Notes: generated from the sequence alone by a model not told the origin. DNA of 64,000 nt from Massilia sp. NR 4-1 (GCF_001191005.1 NZ_CP012201.1:2108001-2172000), one strand, 5' to 3'. Shown: positions 8,699 to 16,984, counted from the stretch's first letter. Numbers and translations are program-made.

Positions 8699-9592
8699 TT
8701 AAGGGGTTTGCGGCACCAGGCGGGCCAGCACGTCGGCATTGAGCAAGGCCAGCATGTCGTGGCGCTTGCGCATCTCCGAGCGTTTTTTGGAAGGCACGGC
8801 TTCCAGTTCGGGCGGCTGCAAGGCGCTGCAAGCGAGTTCGTAATCGCCATCGGCGCGCGCGGTAGCGCCCATTTCCAGCCACAGGCTGTCGTAGCAAGCC
8901 TTGATCTTGCCGTCGCGCTGGGCGGTGCGCGCCGCCGTCCGGTTCTTATTGCAGACCAGGACCATGCGCACGCAACCGCTGGCGTGGCCCAGATGGCGCA
9001 GCAGGCGCACCAGCAGACTCTTGGGTCGCAGGCCGTGCAGTTCGCGGGTCGCTTCGCGCATCAGTTCCAGGCCGGCGCCGCAGGATGGTCCCTGGATACA
9101 GCCGACGCCGATCTGCATATGCGGACCATCGTTGAGGAAGGAAAAGGCCACCGAGCAGACCAGCGTCCCGTCGCGCCGCAGTTGCAGCACCAGCTCGCCT
9201 TCGCGTTCCATCGGCACGATGGCACAGAGTTCGATGCTGTATGGCGTGCCGCTCTTGCCGGCAAAGGCCGCCAATTGCACCGGACCGCGCGCGGCCTCGG
9301 CTACCAGCGCGCCCAATCCCTGGCGCAGGATGAAGCGGTAGTGGCCGACCAGGGCCGCCAGACGCTCGCGCCGGTTCATGCGCTGGCTAAGCCAGGGGCG
9401 GTAGACCTTGTGGATCAGGCGCGGCTGGGCATGCGCCAGTTCGCGCAGCATCTGGTCGGAGTTGAGCACGCCGAGCCAGTGACGCGTCATGCGGAAATGC
9501 GCCAGCGCGCGCGTATGCAGCTTGAGCGCCGCCGCGAAATGCGAGAGCGACGATTTCTTCTCCAGACCGATGGTCAGGGTGATGGGCCGCAT
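8699..9592 (-). CDS. VirK/YbjX family protein (DUF535)
   Basis: A 297-residue protein of the DUF535 family (VirK, YbjX, SrfC-type). Members are linked to virulence and envelope stress in enterobacteria, but the biochemical role is unknown. Family marks include RLIHKVYRPWLSQRMNRRERL, LVGHYRFI, the GELVLQL strand and MQIGVGCIQGP. ATG at 9592 is preferred because GGGAG sits eight bases ahead; a further 20 codons upstream are open but AT-rich and unlike the family. No signal peptide is seen. The assignment is by recognition only. Confidence 0.82.
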   Translation of the reverse strand: MRPITLTIGLEKKSSLSHFAAALKLHTRALAHFRMTRHWLGVLNSDQMLRELAHAQPRLIHKVYRPWLSQRMNRRERLAALVGHYRFILRQGLGALVAEAARGPVQLAAFAGKSGTPYSIELCAIVPMEREGELVLQLRRDGTLVCSVAFSFLNDGPHMQIGVGCIQGPSCGAGLELMREATRELHGLRPKSLLVRLLRHLGHASGCVRMVLVCNKNRTAARTAQRDGKIKACYDSLWLEMGATARADGDYELACSALQPPELEAVPSKKRSEMRKRHDMLALLNADVLARLVPQTP

Positions 9593-9919
9593 GGTTTGTC
9601 TCCCGATTATTTGTTTCTTTTTCAGAAACATTGTTATACATTCCCGCAACAATACGTTACAAGGCCACCGATAGTATCGGCCTCTCGGAAGGGTAGCAAT
9701 TGGTAAGCCGCGTAAGGTTTTTACGTAATTCTGTAGGGCAATATAAAAAGAAGGTGGGCCATGAAAGCTGACGTGTGGAAATTGCGACAGTACGCAATAC
9801 TTGCCGGCTGAAGCATTGCATAATGCTAATTATAATTTCTATTTGGAAATTATTTTGTGGTCACTAGATCCTAAGCCTTGCCGGTGCTACGGCAAGCTCA
9901 TCCATAATCAGGAAGACAG
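9593..9919. other. AT-rich intergenic region, probable divergent promoters
   Basis: This 327-base stretch has no credible gene and is far richer in A+T than its surroundings. It separates the divergent VirK-like and PEP-CTERM genes, so it should carry both promoters. It holds two palindromes (entered separately) and, at 9877-9896, a hairpin CTTGCCG/CGGCAAG with a 6-base loop just before the PEP-CTERM start, which would lie in the mRNA leader. I do not see an unambiguous -35/-10 pair. Confidence 0.6.
9812..9853. promoter_or_regulatory. Two adjacent palindromes upstream of the PEP-CTERM gene
   Basis: AGCATT-GCAT-AATGCT (9812-9827) is followed four bases later by ATAATTTC-TATTTG-GAAATTAT (9832-9853); both have perfect arms. 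They sit 67-108 bases before the PEP-CTERM start, a plausible place for regulator sites. No particular regulator can be named. Confidence 0.45.
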
Positions 9920-10483
9920 ATGAAGAAACTGACGACGCATGCCGCCGCGATTGCGTTGGCCGCCGCCACCGTGTTGGCCGCCCCGCTAACCCAGGCGGCT
10001 ACCAAATGGGTTGAGATCACCGCACCGAAGACCAGCGGTTTTACCGTGGGTTCGGGCAAAGTAAGCTATGGTCCTACCGCCGCCGCCTCGGTCTGGGTGT
10101 ATGACGGCGAGAACATCAATCCGCAAAACGCTGCGAATATCGAATCCCTGGTCGAAGGCCTGTTCAAGCTGCCAGCGACCGGTAAAGGTTCGCTGCAACT
10201 GGTGGGCGAGAAAAACCTGGCCAACAGCAAATCCGGCTCGTTCAAAATCGGCGCCAGCTTCGACTACCTGGCCGTGCACTATGGCCGTGGCGAGCTGGTG
10301 TTCCACTGGGATAAGCCGCTGGCGGCCGACACCCTGTTCACCTTCAGCGGCCTGCCGCGCGGTTCGAGCAACTACCGCGCCTTCAGCAGCATTGCCGCCG
10401 TACCCGAGCCGGCCACCTACGGCATGCTGCTCGGCGGCCTCGGCTTGATGGCCTTGATCGCCCGCCGCCGCAAGCAAGGCTGA
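9920..10483 (+). CDS. PEP-CTERM sorting-domain protein
   Basis: A 187-residue exported protein. The N-terminal signal peptide (MKKLTTHAAAIALAAATVLA…) runs to about residue 26. The C-terminus carries the PEP-CTERM signal (VPEPATYGMLLGG, a hydrophobic helix, then ARRRKQG). This is the recognition tail removed by exosortase/EpsH, which directs proteins to the surface or exopolysaccharide. The beta-rich middle part has no family I recognise. No exosortase gene is in the window. The gene has its own long leader and a strong hairpin after it, so it is probably monocistronic. Confidence 0.93.
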   Translation: MKKLTTHAAAIALAAATVLAAPLTQAATKWVEITAPKTSGFTVGSGKVSYGPTAAASVWVYDGENINPQNAANIESLVEGLFKLPATGKGSLQLVGEKNLANSKSGSFKIGASFDYLAVHYGRGELVFHWDKPLAADTLFTFSGLPRGSSNYRAFSSIAAVPEPATYGMLLGGLGLMALIARRRKQG

Positions 10484-10496
10484 TCCCCTTCCCTCT

Positions 10497-10521
10497 GCTC
10501 AGGCGGCAGCGCCGCCTGAGC
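10497..10521 (+). terminator. Strong hairpin after the PEP-CTERM gene
   Basis: GCTCAGGCGGC, a three-base AGC loop, then GCCGCCTGAGC: an 11-bp perfect stem 14 bases past the stop. There is no T-run, so it may stabilise the 3' end rather than terminate by itself. Confidence 0.6.
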
Positions 10522-10598
10522 CAGCGCAAAGTCCGCGTTCTCCGCTTGTCCGACACTGGTGCTTTCAGTAGCGTACTCGTGCACAAAGGAGAATTGAC

Positions 10599-10943
10599 AT
10601 GGCCCCTCACGAAAACTACGATGAAGGCATGGAACATCGGATCACAAATCAGGAAGCATTTGCGGTGGAGACGCGCGAACGTCTAGCCCGGATCGAGGCG
10701 ACCCTGGTCACCAAGACCGAGTTCTACGAAGCGATCTCCTCCCTGCGTGCCGAGATGCACAAGGGTTTTGCCGATACAATCAAATGGGTAATCGGCATGT
10801 CGCTGGGCATCGCCATGGCCGGCATTACCGTCATGACCTTTGTGCTCAACAATGCCACGTCCAAGGCCGCCCCTGCCCAGCCAGCGCCGGTAGTGATCTA
10901 TCTGCCAACGCCCCTGACGCCGCCCCCAGCCGCACCGCGCTAA
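10599..10943 (+). CDS. Small single-pass membrane protein with N-terminal coiled coil
   Basis: A 114-residue hypothetical protein. Residues 10-60 are charged and heptad-like (NQEAFAVETRERLARIE…). A transmembrane helix follows (about 62-86, KWVIGMSLGIAMAGITVMTF), then a Pro/Ala-rich tail (PTPLTPPPAAPR). The layout resembles small XhlA/haemolysin-type or DUF1640-type proteins, but I cannot assign a family. ATG at 10599 is preceded by AAAGGAG. Confidence 0.75.
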   Translation: MAPHENYDEGMEHRITNQEAFAVETRERLARIEATLVTKTEFYEAISSLRAEMHKGFADTIKWVIGMSLGIAMAGITVMTFVLNNATSKAAPAQPAPVVIYLPTPLTPPPAAPR

Positions 10944-10982
10944 GCATGCGCCGCCCCTCCGCCAAGCTGCCTATACTCGGGC

Positions 10983-11882
10983 ATGGCGAAAATCTCCATC
11001 GGCATTTCGGGATGGCGCTATCCGCCCTGGCGCGGCGTCTTCTATCCCACGAAGCTGGCGCAGGCACGCGAACTGGAATTCGCGTCGCGCGCCCTGCTCT
11101 CAATTGAGCTGAACGGTTCCTTCTACGCGCTGCAGCGTCCGGCCAGCTACCGCGCCTGGTATGAAGCCACGCCGCCCGGCTTTGTCTTTAGCCACAAGGG
11201 CAACCGCTACTTGACCCACATCATCCGCCTGCGCGAGCCACGCGAAGCACTGGCCAATATCTTCGCCTCCGGCGTATTCGAGCTGCGCGAAAAACTGGGA
11301 CCATTCCTCTGGCAGCTGCCGCCCAGCCTGCGCTTCGACGCCGATACCGTCGAAGGATTTCTCAGCCTGCTGCCGCATGACACGGAACAGGCGCTGGAGC
11401 TGGCGCGCCATCACAGCCCGCATATGAAGGGCCGTACCTCGCTGCAGAGCGATACCAAACGCAAGCTGCTGCATGCCATGGAAGTCCGCCACGACAGTTT
11501 CATCGACGCGCGCTTCATCGCGCTGCTACGCAAATATAAAGTGGCGATGGTGGTGGCTGATACGGCAGGCAAATGGCCCGATTATGAAGACCTCTGCGCC
11601 AGCTTCATGTACCTGCGCCTGCACGGTGATAGGGAGCTGTACGCCAGCGGCTATACCGATGCGGCGCTGGAGCGCTGGGCGCAGCGCATCCGCGCCTGGA
11701 GCGGCGGCGGCCAGCCGGACGATGCGAAACTCATCTCCGGCCACAAGGCGCCACAGCGCGCCAGCCGCGATATCTACTGCTACTTCGACAACGACATCAA
11801 GGTGCGCGCCCCCTTCGATGCGCGCCGCCTGATCCAGAAACTCGGACTGAACGAAGGGCTGGCGGATATCGGCGGCGGCTAG
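10983..11882 (+). CDS. DUF72 (YecE-like) TIM-barrel protein
   Basis: A 299-residue DUF72 family protein; the biochemical function of the family is unknown. Characteristic parts are ISIGISGWRYPPWRGVFYP at the start, the SIELNGSFYALQRPASYRAWYEATP segment, FSHKGNRYLTHI, MEVRHDSFID and the late LRLHGDRELYASGYTD block. ATG at 10983 gives the usual N-terminus. Its last four bases overlap the end of the convergent CLC gene. Confidence 0.92.
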   Translation: MAKISIGISGWRYPPWRGVFYPTKLAQARELEFASRALLSIELNGSFYALQRPASYRAWYEATPPGFVFSHKGNRYLTHIIRLREPREALANIFASGVFELREKLGPFLWQLPPSLRFDADTVEGFLSLLPHDTEQALELARHHSPHMKGRTSLQSDTKRKLLHAMEVRHDSFIDARFIALLRKYKVAMVVADTAGKWPDYEDLCASFMYLRLHGDRELYASGYTDAALERWAQRIRAWSGGGQPDDAKLISGHKAPQRASRDIYCYFDNDIKVRAPFDARRLIQKLGLNEGLADIGGG

Positions 11883-13126
11883 CGCGGCGCGTCCTCACCC
11901 ATCGCCGATTTCAGCTGCTCCAGGCGCTGCGAGCGATAAATGCCCGCGTGTCCCGAGAAGAGGTAGGCCACCACGCAGCCCAGCGCCGCATACGGCCCGA
12001 TTTGCGGGCCAAACAGCTCGATCGCCATCACCGTGCAAGCCAAAGGCGTATTCGCCGCCCCTGCGAACACCGCCACAAAGCCAACCGCCGCCAGCAGCGC
12101 GAAAGGCTGGTGCAGCAAGGGCGCCAGCGCATTGCCCAGGGTCGCACCGATATAGAACAGCGGCGTCACCTCCCCGCCTTTAAAGCCGCTGCCGAGGGAA
12201 GCCACGGTGAACAGGAACTTGCCGGCAAAATCCCAAGGCGCGACTGGATGCTGGAACGCCTCCACAATGGCAGGAATCCCCAGCCCGATATAGCGCTGAG
12301 AGCCAAGCAGCCAAACCGCCGCTGCGATCAGCAAACCACCCAGCAAGGGCCGTAAAGGCGCATACCCCACCCACTTCTTCATGAGCGACGCAGCCAGATG
12401 CGTGCCGCGCGCGAACAGCATGCCCGTCACGCCGAACACGATGCCTGCCGCCAGAACGGCCGCCACGCCCATCGCGCTCACCGCCGGCACCGCGCCCAGC
12501 GCGTACTGCGTATGATGCACGCCCCAGGCCAGCGTAATCTGATCGGCGACGATGGCCGCCACCATGCAGGGAAAGATCGCATCGTAGCGCATGCGGCCGA
12601 TCACCAGCACCTCCAGGCCGAAGATGGCGCCCGCCAGTGGCGTACCGAAAACCGAGGCGAAACCCGCGCTGATGCCCGCCATCAGCAGGATGCGCCGGTC
12701 CTCATGGCGCAGGCGGAAGACATGGGTCAGCTGGTCCGCCAGCGCCCCGCCCATCTGCACTGCCGTCCCCTCGCGCCCCACCGAAGCGCCAAACAGGTGC
12801 GACACCACCGTCCCGAACAGGACCAGCGGCGCCAGACGCAGCGGCACCACATGCTTCGGATCGTGGATCTCGTCGATCAGCAGATTATTACCGCCCTCGA
12901 CCTTGCGTCCGAACTGCAGATAAATCCAGCCCACGGCAAAACCCGCCAGCGGCAGCAGCCAGATAATCCAAGGCGAAGCCTCACGCCGGGCCGTCACCGC
13001 ATCCAGCGCCATCAAAAAGAAGGCCGAAGCACTCCCCGCCAGCGCCGCCACAATGCCCGCCAGCCCGCACCACTTCAACAAATAAGGAAGCAGCCGCAGC
13101 TGCTCAGGAAGCCTCTTCATCATCAA
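11879..13126 (-). CDS. CLC-family ion antiporter, probably fluoride-type (CLC-F)
   Basis: A 415-residue polytopic inner-membrane protein of the CLC family. The gating-glutamate segment is GREGTAVQMGG, the selectivity segment where chloride CLCs have GSGIP reads GGNNLLIDEIH, and the later pore helix has FKGGEVTPLFYIGA. From what I recall of the family, GREGT and the altered first motif are marks of fluoride/proton antiporters rather than chloride transporters. The length (about 410 residues, no CBS domains) fits. I looked for a fluoride riboswitch upstream and did not see one. The upstream neighbour is a copper-type cassette on the same strand, 121 bases away. Confidence 0.85.
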   Translation of the reverse strand: MMMKRLPEQLRLLPYLLKWCGLAGIVAALAGSASAFFLMALDAVTARREASPWIIWLLPLAGFAVGWIYLQFGRKVEGGNNLLIDEIHDPKHVVPLRLAPLVLFGTVVSHLFGASVGREGTAVQMGGALADQLTHVFRLRHEDRRILLMAGISAGFASVFGTPLAGAIFGLEVLVIGRMRYDAIFPCMVAAIVADQITLAWGVHHTQYALGAVPAVSAMGVAAVLAAGIVFGVTGMLFARGTHLAASLMKKWVGYAPLRPLLGGLLIAAAVWLLGSQRYIGLGIPAIVEAFQHPVAPWDFAGKFLFTVASLGSGFKGGEVTPLFYIGATLGNALAPLLHQPFALLAAVGFVAVFAGAANTPLACTVMAIELFGPQIGPYAALGCVVAYLFSGHAGIYRSQRLEQLKSAMGEDAPR

Positions 13127-13171
13127 ATCCCAACAGAATCAAGAAGAGTACCCCACCCTTGGATCCCGATC

Positions 13172-13231
13172 AACAAATGTCCCACTCTGGCGTCAGGCGG
13201 GCTACCGAGGCACCAAGATGGGACATTTGTT
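13172..13231. repeat. 60-bp element bounded by 13-bp perfect inverted repeats
   Basis: AACAAATGTCCCA (13172-13184) and its exact reverse complement (13219-13231) bracket a 34-base GC-rich centre. It lies between the multicopper-oxidase stop and the CLC start. With so long a loop it looks more like a dispersed intergenic repeat (REP/MITE-like) than a simple terminator. Only one copy is present in this window. Confidence 0.6.
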
Positions 13232-13247
13232 AAGGAAGGTCAAACGC

Positions 13248-14612
13248 CTAGTGGCGGTGGGGGGCGTTGCGCTTGACGCTTAGCGGGGCGGCGGCTTTGG
13301 TTACGGGGACGTTCGGGGCGGTGCTGGGGGGCGGGAGCTCGCCGGTCCATTCGCGGGCAACGCTGCCTTGGGGATGCTTGTACCAACCCGGGTCGCTGTA
13401 GTCGCCTCGGGCCTGGTTCTCGCGCACTTTCAGCAGGGTGAACATGCCGCCCATTTCGATTTCGCCGTATTGTCCGGTGCCCGTCATCATGGGCAGTGTG
13501 TTTTCGGGAATGGGCATCTGCATGCCACCCATGCTGCCGCCCTTTTCGCCCATCACCATATAGCCGGGGACCAGTTTGTTGATCTTTTCGGCGACGCCGC
13601 GGTGGTCAACGCCAATCATGGTGGGGACGTCGTGGCCCATGGCGTTCATGGTGTGGTGCGATTTGTGGCAGTGGAAGGCCCAGTCGCCGGGATTGTCGGC
13701 GATGAATTCGATGGCGCGCATCTGGCCGACGGCAATGTCGGTGGTCACTTCGGGCCAGCGCGCCGCCGGCTTCACCCAGCCGCCATCGGTGCCGGTCACT
13801 TCGAACGTGTGGCCGTGCAGATGGATGGGGTGGTTGGTCATCGTCAGATTGCCGGCGCGGATGCGGACGCGGTCGCCCTTGCGCACCACCATGGGATCGA
13901 TGGCGGGGAAGGCGCGGCTGTTGAAAGTCCACAGATTAAAATCGAGCATGGTGTTGATCTTGGGCGTATAGCTGCCCGGCTCGATGTCGTAGGCGCTGAG
14001 CAGGAAGACGAAGTCGCGGTCCACCGCATGCAGGGCCGGATCTTTGGGGTGCGTGACCCAGAAACCCATCATACCCATGGCCATCTGCGCCATTTCGTCG
14101 GCGTGCGGATGGTACATGAAGGTGCCGGCATGCTTGGCGACGAATTCGTACACAAAGGTTTTGCCGGGCGGGATAGCGGGCTGGGTGACGCCGCTGACGC
14201 CGTCCATGCCATTCGGCAGAATCTGGCCGTGCCAGTGCACGCTGGTGTTCTCGGGCAGCTTGTTGGTGACGAAGATGCGCACGCGGTCGCCCTCCACCAC
14301 TTCGATGGTCGGGCCGGGCGTCTGGCCGTTATAGCCCCACAGATTGGCGAACATGCCGGGCGCGATTTCGCGCACCACGGGTTCGGCAACGAGGTGGAAT
14401 TCCTTGACGTTGTCCTTCATGCGCCACGGCAGGCTCCAGCCATTAAGCGTGACGACGGGGTTGAAGGGACGTCCGGTCGGTGGCGGCGGCGGAACGGCGG
14501 TGGCGGCTGCCGGCTGCAGCGGTGCTTCGGGCAGGCCGGCGGCGCCGGCGCGGCTTACCATGCCCGCGCCAATCAGGGCGGCTCCGGTCAGAAAGGATCG
14601 GCGGTTGGTCAT
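13248..14612 (-). CDS. Tat-exported multicopper oxidase
   Basis: A 454-residue periplasmic multicopper oxidase. It opens with a twin-arginine signal (NRRSFLTGAALIGAG). The copper ligand motifs occur in order: HWHG, HPHADEM, HPIHLHGH and the type 1/type 3 segment HCHKSHHTMNAMGH. A Met/Gly-rich stretch (MVMGEKGGSMGGMQMP) near the C-terminus is typical of copper-handling members. Its ATG overlaps the stop of the TolC-like gene (ATGA), so translation is probably coupled. Copper oxidation and tolerance is the likely role. Confidence 0.93.
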   Translation of the reverse strand: MTNRRSFLTGAALIGAGMVSRAGAAGLPEAPLQPAAATAVPPPPPTGRPFNPVVTLNGWSLPWRMKDNVKEFHLVAEPVVREIAPGMFANLWGYNGQTPGPTIEVVEGDRVRIFVTNKLPENTSVHWHGQILPNGMDGVSGVTQPAIPPGKTFVYEFVAKHAGTFMYHPHADEMAQMAMGMMGFWVTHPKDPALHAVDRDFVFLLSAYDIEPGSYTPKINTMLDFNLWTFNSRAFPAIDPMVVRKGDRVRIRAGNLTMTNHPIHLHGHTFEVTGTDGGWVKPAARWPEVTTDIAVGQMRAIEFIADNPGDWAFHCHKSHHTMNAMGHDVPTMIGVDHRGVAEKINKLVPGYMVMGEKGGSMGGMQMPIPENTLPMMTGTGQYGEIEMGGMFTLLKVRENQARGDYSDPGWYKHPQGSVAREWTGELPPPSTAPNVPVTKAAAPLSVKRNAPHRH

Positions 14613-16042
14613 TGATGTGCTCCGTGATTCGAGTGGTCGTGCGCCGGGGCGTCCTTCTGCGGGGCCGGCGCGGCGGCGGGGGCGTTGTTCAAGCGGGTGC
14701 CGGTGGCGGCTTCCAGATTGGCGTGGGCGATCCAGAAGTCCTTCAGCGCTTCGATATAGGATTTGACGGCGGCGGCCTGCTCGCGCGAGTCGGCCAGCAG
14801 CTCGAATACGCTGAGCAGCATGCCGTTGTAGCGCAGCAGGGTTTCGTCCGACAGCTGCTTGCGCAGCGGGATGACGACGTCGCGGTAATGCTTGGCGACG
14901 TCATAGGAGCTGCGGTAATCGAGATAGCTCTCGCGCGCTTCGCTGCGCGCCTGCACCGCCGTTTCGGCCAGACGGTTCGCCGACTGCATATACACCGCTT
15001 CGGCGCGGGCGACGCGCGAGGAACCCCAGTCGAACAACGGGATTTCCAGCGTCAGCTCGTAGCCGCGCATGCGTTCTTCGCCTTTGCGTTCGCGCACCAC
15101 GCCCAGTTCCAGCACGTTGATGAGGCGCGTAGCCTTGTTCAGGCCAAGGGTGCTGGCGGTATGCTGGGTTTCCAGCGTGGCGGCCTGGATATCGAGACGG
15201 TTGCGCAGGGCGCCCTGTTCCACATCCTGCAGCTCGGCGGCGGATGCGGGCAGCTCGGGCAGGCGTTGCGGCAGCTTGAAGGCGGTATCAGCGCCCCAGA
15301 GTCCCATCAAACGCGTCAGCTTTTCGCGGCTGGCGGTGGATGCCTTGCCGGCGCGCGCCACTTCGGCCATGGCTTCGGCGTAGAAGGCTTGTTCGCGCGC
15401 CAGGTCGAATTTGCTCCAGTTGCCTGCCTTGCGCATGCGTTCGGCCAGTTCGGCGCTGGCGTCGGCCGCCGCGGCGATCTGGCGGGAGTATTCCACGCCC
15501 TGCTCCGCAGCCACCGCTTCATAATAAGCGCGGCGCGTTTCGGCGGCCAGCTTGATGGCGTCTTCGGCCACGGCAAGCTTGGTCTGTTCGAAGAGGCGGC
15601 CTTCGATGCGCTGGGCCAGCGGCACGGTGATCAGGTTCACCAGATTGAAGGTGAAGGTGCGTTCGATTTCCAGCTCGCCGCCGCCGTGGCTGCGCTTGAA
15701 GCTGAAGCCTGGATTCTGCAGGCGCCCTGCCTGCACCAAATCGGCTTCGGCGACGCCCAGCTCCCAGTAGCGGGCCTGCAGTCCACGGTTGTTCAGCAGT
15801 GCGATCTGCACGGCATCATCGGCGCTCAGTTCCTGCGCGAGTTTGTCGGCAATCAGCTTGCCCAGGGCACGCTGGTCGTCTTCATTGCGCAGCAGGCGGG
15901 CTTCGGCGCCGGTGCGGCTTTGCACGGCGGGCGAGACCACGCCGAAGCCGCCGTCCGGCGAGAACGAGGCGCAGCCGCTGAGCAGTAGCGCCAGCAGGGC
16001 CAGGCCGGCATGGCGGGGCTTGAGTCTTTGCAGTGCGCTCAT
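14609..16042 (-). CDS. TolC-family outer-membrane lipoprotein
   Basis: A 477-residue outer-membrane efflux-type protein with a lipoprotein signal (ALLLSGCAS, lipid attachment on the Cys). It has two long alpha-helical halves typical of TolC/OEP proteins (for example ALLNNRGLQARYWELGVAEAD and the second EIPLFDWGSSRVARAEAVY). The C-terminus ends in a His-rich tail (APAHDHSNHGAHQ), which fits a metal role. It overlaps the genes on both sides by four bases, placing it inside the copper-type operon. No RND or ABC pump gene is adjacent, which is unusual for a TolC protein. Confidence 0.9.
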   Translation of the reverse strand: MSALQRLKPRHAGLALLALLLSGCASFSPDGGFGVVSPAVQSRTGAEARLLRNEDDQRALGKLIADKLAQELSADDAVQIALLNNRGLQARYWELGVAEADLVQAGRLQNPGFSFKRSHGGGELEIERTFTFNLVNLITVPLAQRIEGRLFEQTKLAVAEDAIKLAAETRRAYYEAVAAEQGVEYSRQIAAAADASAELAERMRKAGNWSKFDLAREQAFYAEAMAEVARAGKASTASREKLTRLMGLWGADTAFKLPQRLPELPASAAELQDVEQGALRNRLDIQAATLETQHTASTLGLNKATRLINVLELGVVRERKGEERMRGYELTLEIPLFDWGSSRVARAEAVYMQSANRLAETAVQARSEARESYLDYRSSYDVAKHYRDVVIPLRKQLSDETLLRYNGMLLSVFELLADSREQAAAVKSYIEALKDFWIAHANLEAATGTRLNNAPAAAPAPQKDAPAHDHSNHGAHQ

Positions 16043-16401
16043 TGCTTGTGCTCTTTCATATCATGGCCGTGATGGCCGCTGTGCCCATGCTTGCCAGCGT
16101 CCTGCGGCTTGCTGTGCTGGTGCGCGGCGTGGTCGTGGGCCGCCCCCTGCTTCTGCGTAGCGTGCATGCCGTGCATTTGATGGCCGCCGTGGGCCATGCC
16201 CTCCTGGCCGGCGACGATACGGTTGGACTCGCCCCAGGCGGCGGCGGGCGTTTTGTCGAGGGATGCTTCGGCGCGGTAGGCGTCCAGCACCGGGACGTAG
16301 CGCGTGGCCGGCACGGGCGCGTCGACGCGCACCGGGTCTCCAGCCTGCGCGCAGGTAGCGGCCAGCGTCAATACGCCAACCGCTGCAAACAGCTTATTCA
16401 T
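16039..16401 (-). CDS. Small exported His-rich metal-binding protein
   Basis: A 120-residue protein with a signal peptide (MNKLFAAVGVLTLAATCAQA). A short neutral middle is followed by a C-terminal half packed with histidine, often as HGG, HDH or GHHGH pairs. It probably binds copper or a similar metal in the periplasm. It overlaps the TolC-like gene by four bases and comes second in the cassette. No named family is recognised; the metal is inferred from the multicopper oxidase downstream. Confidence 0.83.
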   Translation of the reverse strand: MNKLFAAVGVLTLAATCAQAGDPVRVDAPVPATRYVPVLDAYRAEASLDKTPAAAWGESNRIVAGQEGMAHGGHQMHGMHATQKQGAAHDHAAHQHSKPQDAGKHGHSGHHGHDMKEHKQ

Positions 16402-16482
16402 GTTGTACCTTTTGAGATTCAGTTTGGCGCAAGCCGCGTGGGCTTGTGCCGGGATATGCCAGCCGCGCGGCTGGTCCGAAAA

Positions 16483-16938
16483 TCAGATGGCGAGGGATTT
16501 GGGCGGGCGTTCAAATGCCGCCAAGTCGGCGCTCGACTGCGGTGCGCCGTGGAAGGGAATGGCTTCGGAGGAGGATGGCAAACCTGGCAGGGCATCAGGC
16601 ATGGCCGGTGCCAGCGCGGCGCCTACGCAGCAGGCGGCGGGCGTGCCGCAGCGGCCTATATCATGGTCCTGGTGGTCCTGGTGGTCCTGGTGGTCCTGCG
16701 GATCCTGGCCATGGGCGCTGTGATCCTGCATTGCATGCTGGGCATCGGCCGATCCGCCAGCGGCCAGCATGGCTGCATGGTCATGCCCGGCATCGGCCTG
16801 CACGCGCGTGGCCGCCTGCGCCAGCATGGCGGGCGGCGACATCGGTGCGCACAGCAGCATGCTGGCCGACGCGAATCCCTGGAAGGGAAGCGCCAGCAGC
16901 ATCAGCCAGACGAGCATGGATCGGAACAGAAGCTTCAT
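16483..16938 (-). CDS. Exported His/Asp-rich protein with tandem DHQ repeats, first gene of copper-type cassette
   Basis: A 151-residue exported protein. It has a signal peptide (MKLLFRSMLVWLMLLALPFQGFA), a His/Asp/Gln-rich centre in which the tripeptide QDH repeats four times, and a small Cys cluster (RCGTPAACCVG). It is reminiscent of small CopL-type metal-sensing or metal-binding leader proteins, but the match is only in composition. It lies 81 bases ahead of the next cassette gene on the same strand. Possible roles are metal buffering or regulation. Confidence 0.78.
   Translation of the reverse strand: MKLLFRSMLVWLMLLALPFQGFASASMLLCAPMSPPAMLAQAATRVQADAGHDHAAMLAAGGSADAQHAMQDHSAHGQDPQDHQDHQDHQDHDIGRCGTPAACCVGAALAPAMPDALPGLPSSSEAIPFHGAPQSSADLAAFERPPKSLAI
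16664..16699 (-). repeat. Four tandem 9-bp units coding (QDH)n
   Basis: The plus-strand unit TGGTCCTGG is present four times (the last copy has one mismatch). On the coding strand this gives four Gln-Asp-His tripeptides. Near-identity at the DNA level suggests recent slippage expansion. The unit length is a multiple of three, so copy-number change would alter the number of metal-binding histidines without breaking the frame. Confidence 0.85.
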
Positions 16939-16984
16939 GCGCGGAATCTTAGCATAATGATTCCGGCGCCGGCTTAGGGAAGAT

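Noticed and set aside
9877..9896. Riboswitch in the PEP-CTERM leader
   Set aside because: Only a single 7-bp hairpin is visible, with no aptamer family pattern.
13127..13247. Fluoride riboswitch ahead of the CLC gene
   Set aside because: I looked for the conserved aptamer bases on the minus strand and found only the inverted-repeat element.
13368..14615. Plus-strand open frame opposite the multicopper oxidase
   Set aside because: The oxidase has Tat signal and copper motifs; the opposite frame is His/Gly/Val-rich with no domain and no ribosome site.
16664..16699. CRISPR-like repeat
   Set aside because: The 9-bp units are directly adjacent without spacers and are in-frame codons of an exported protein.
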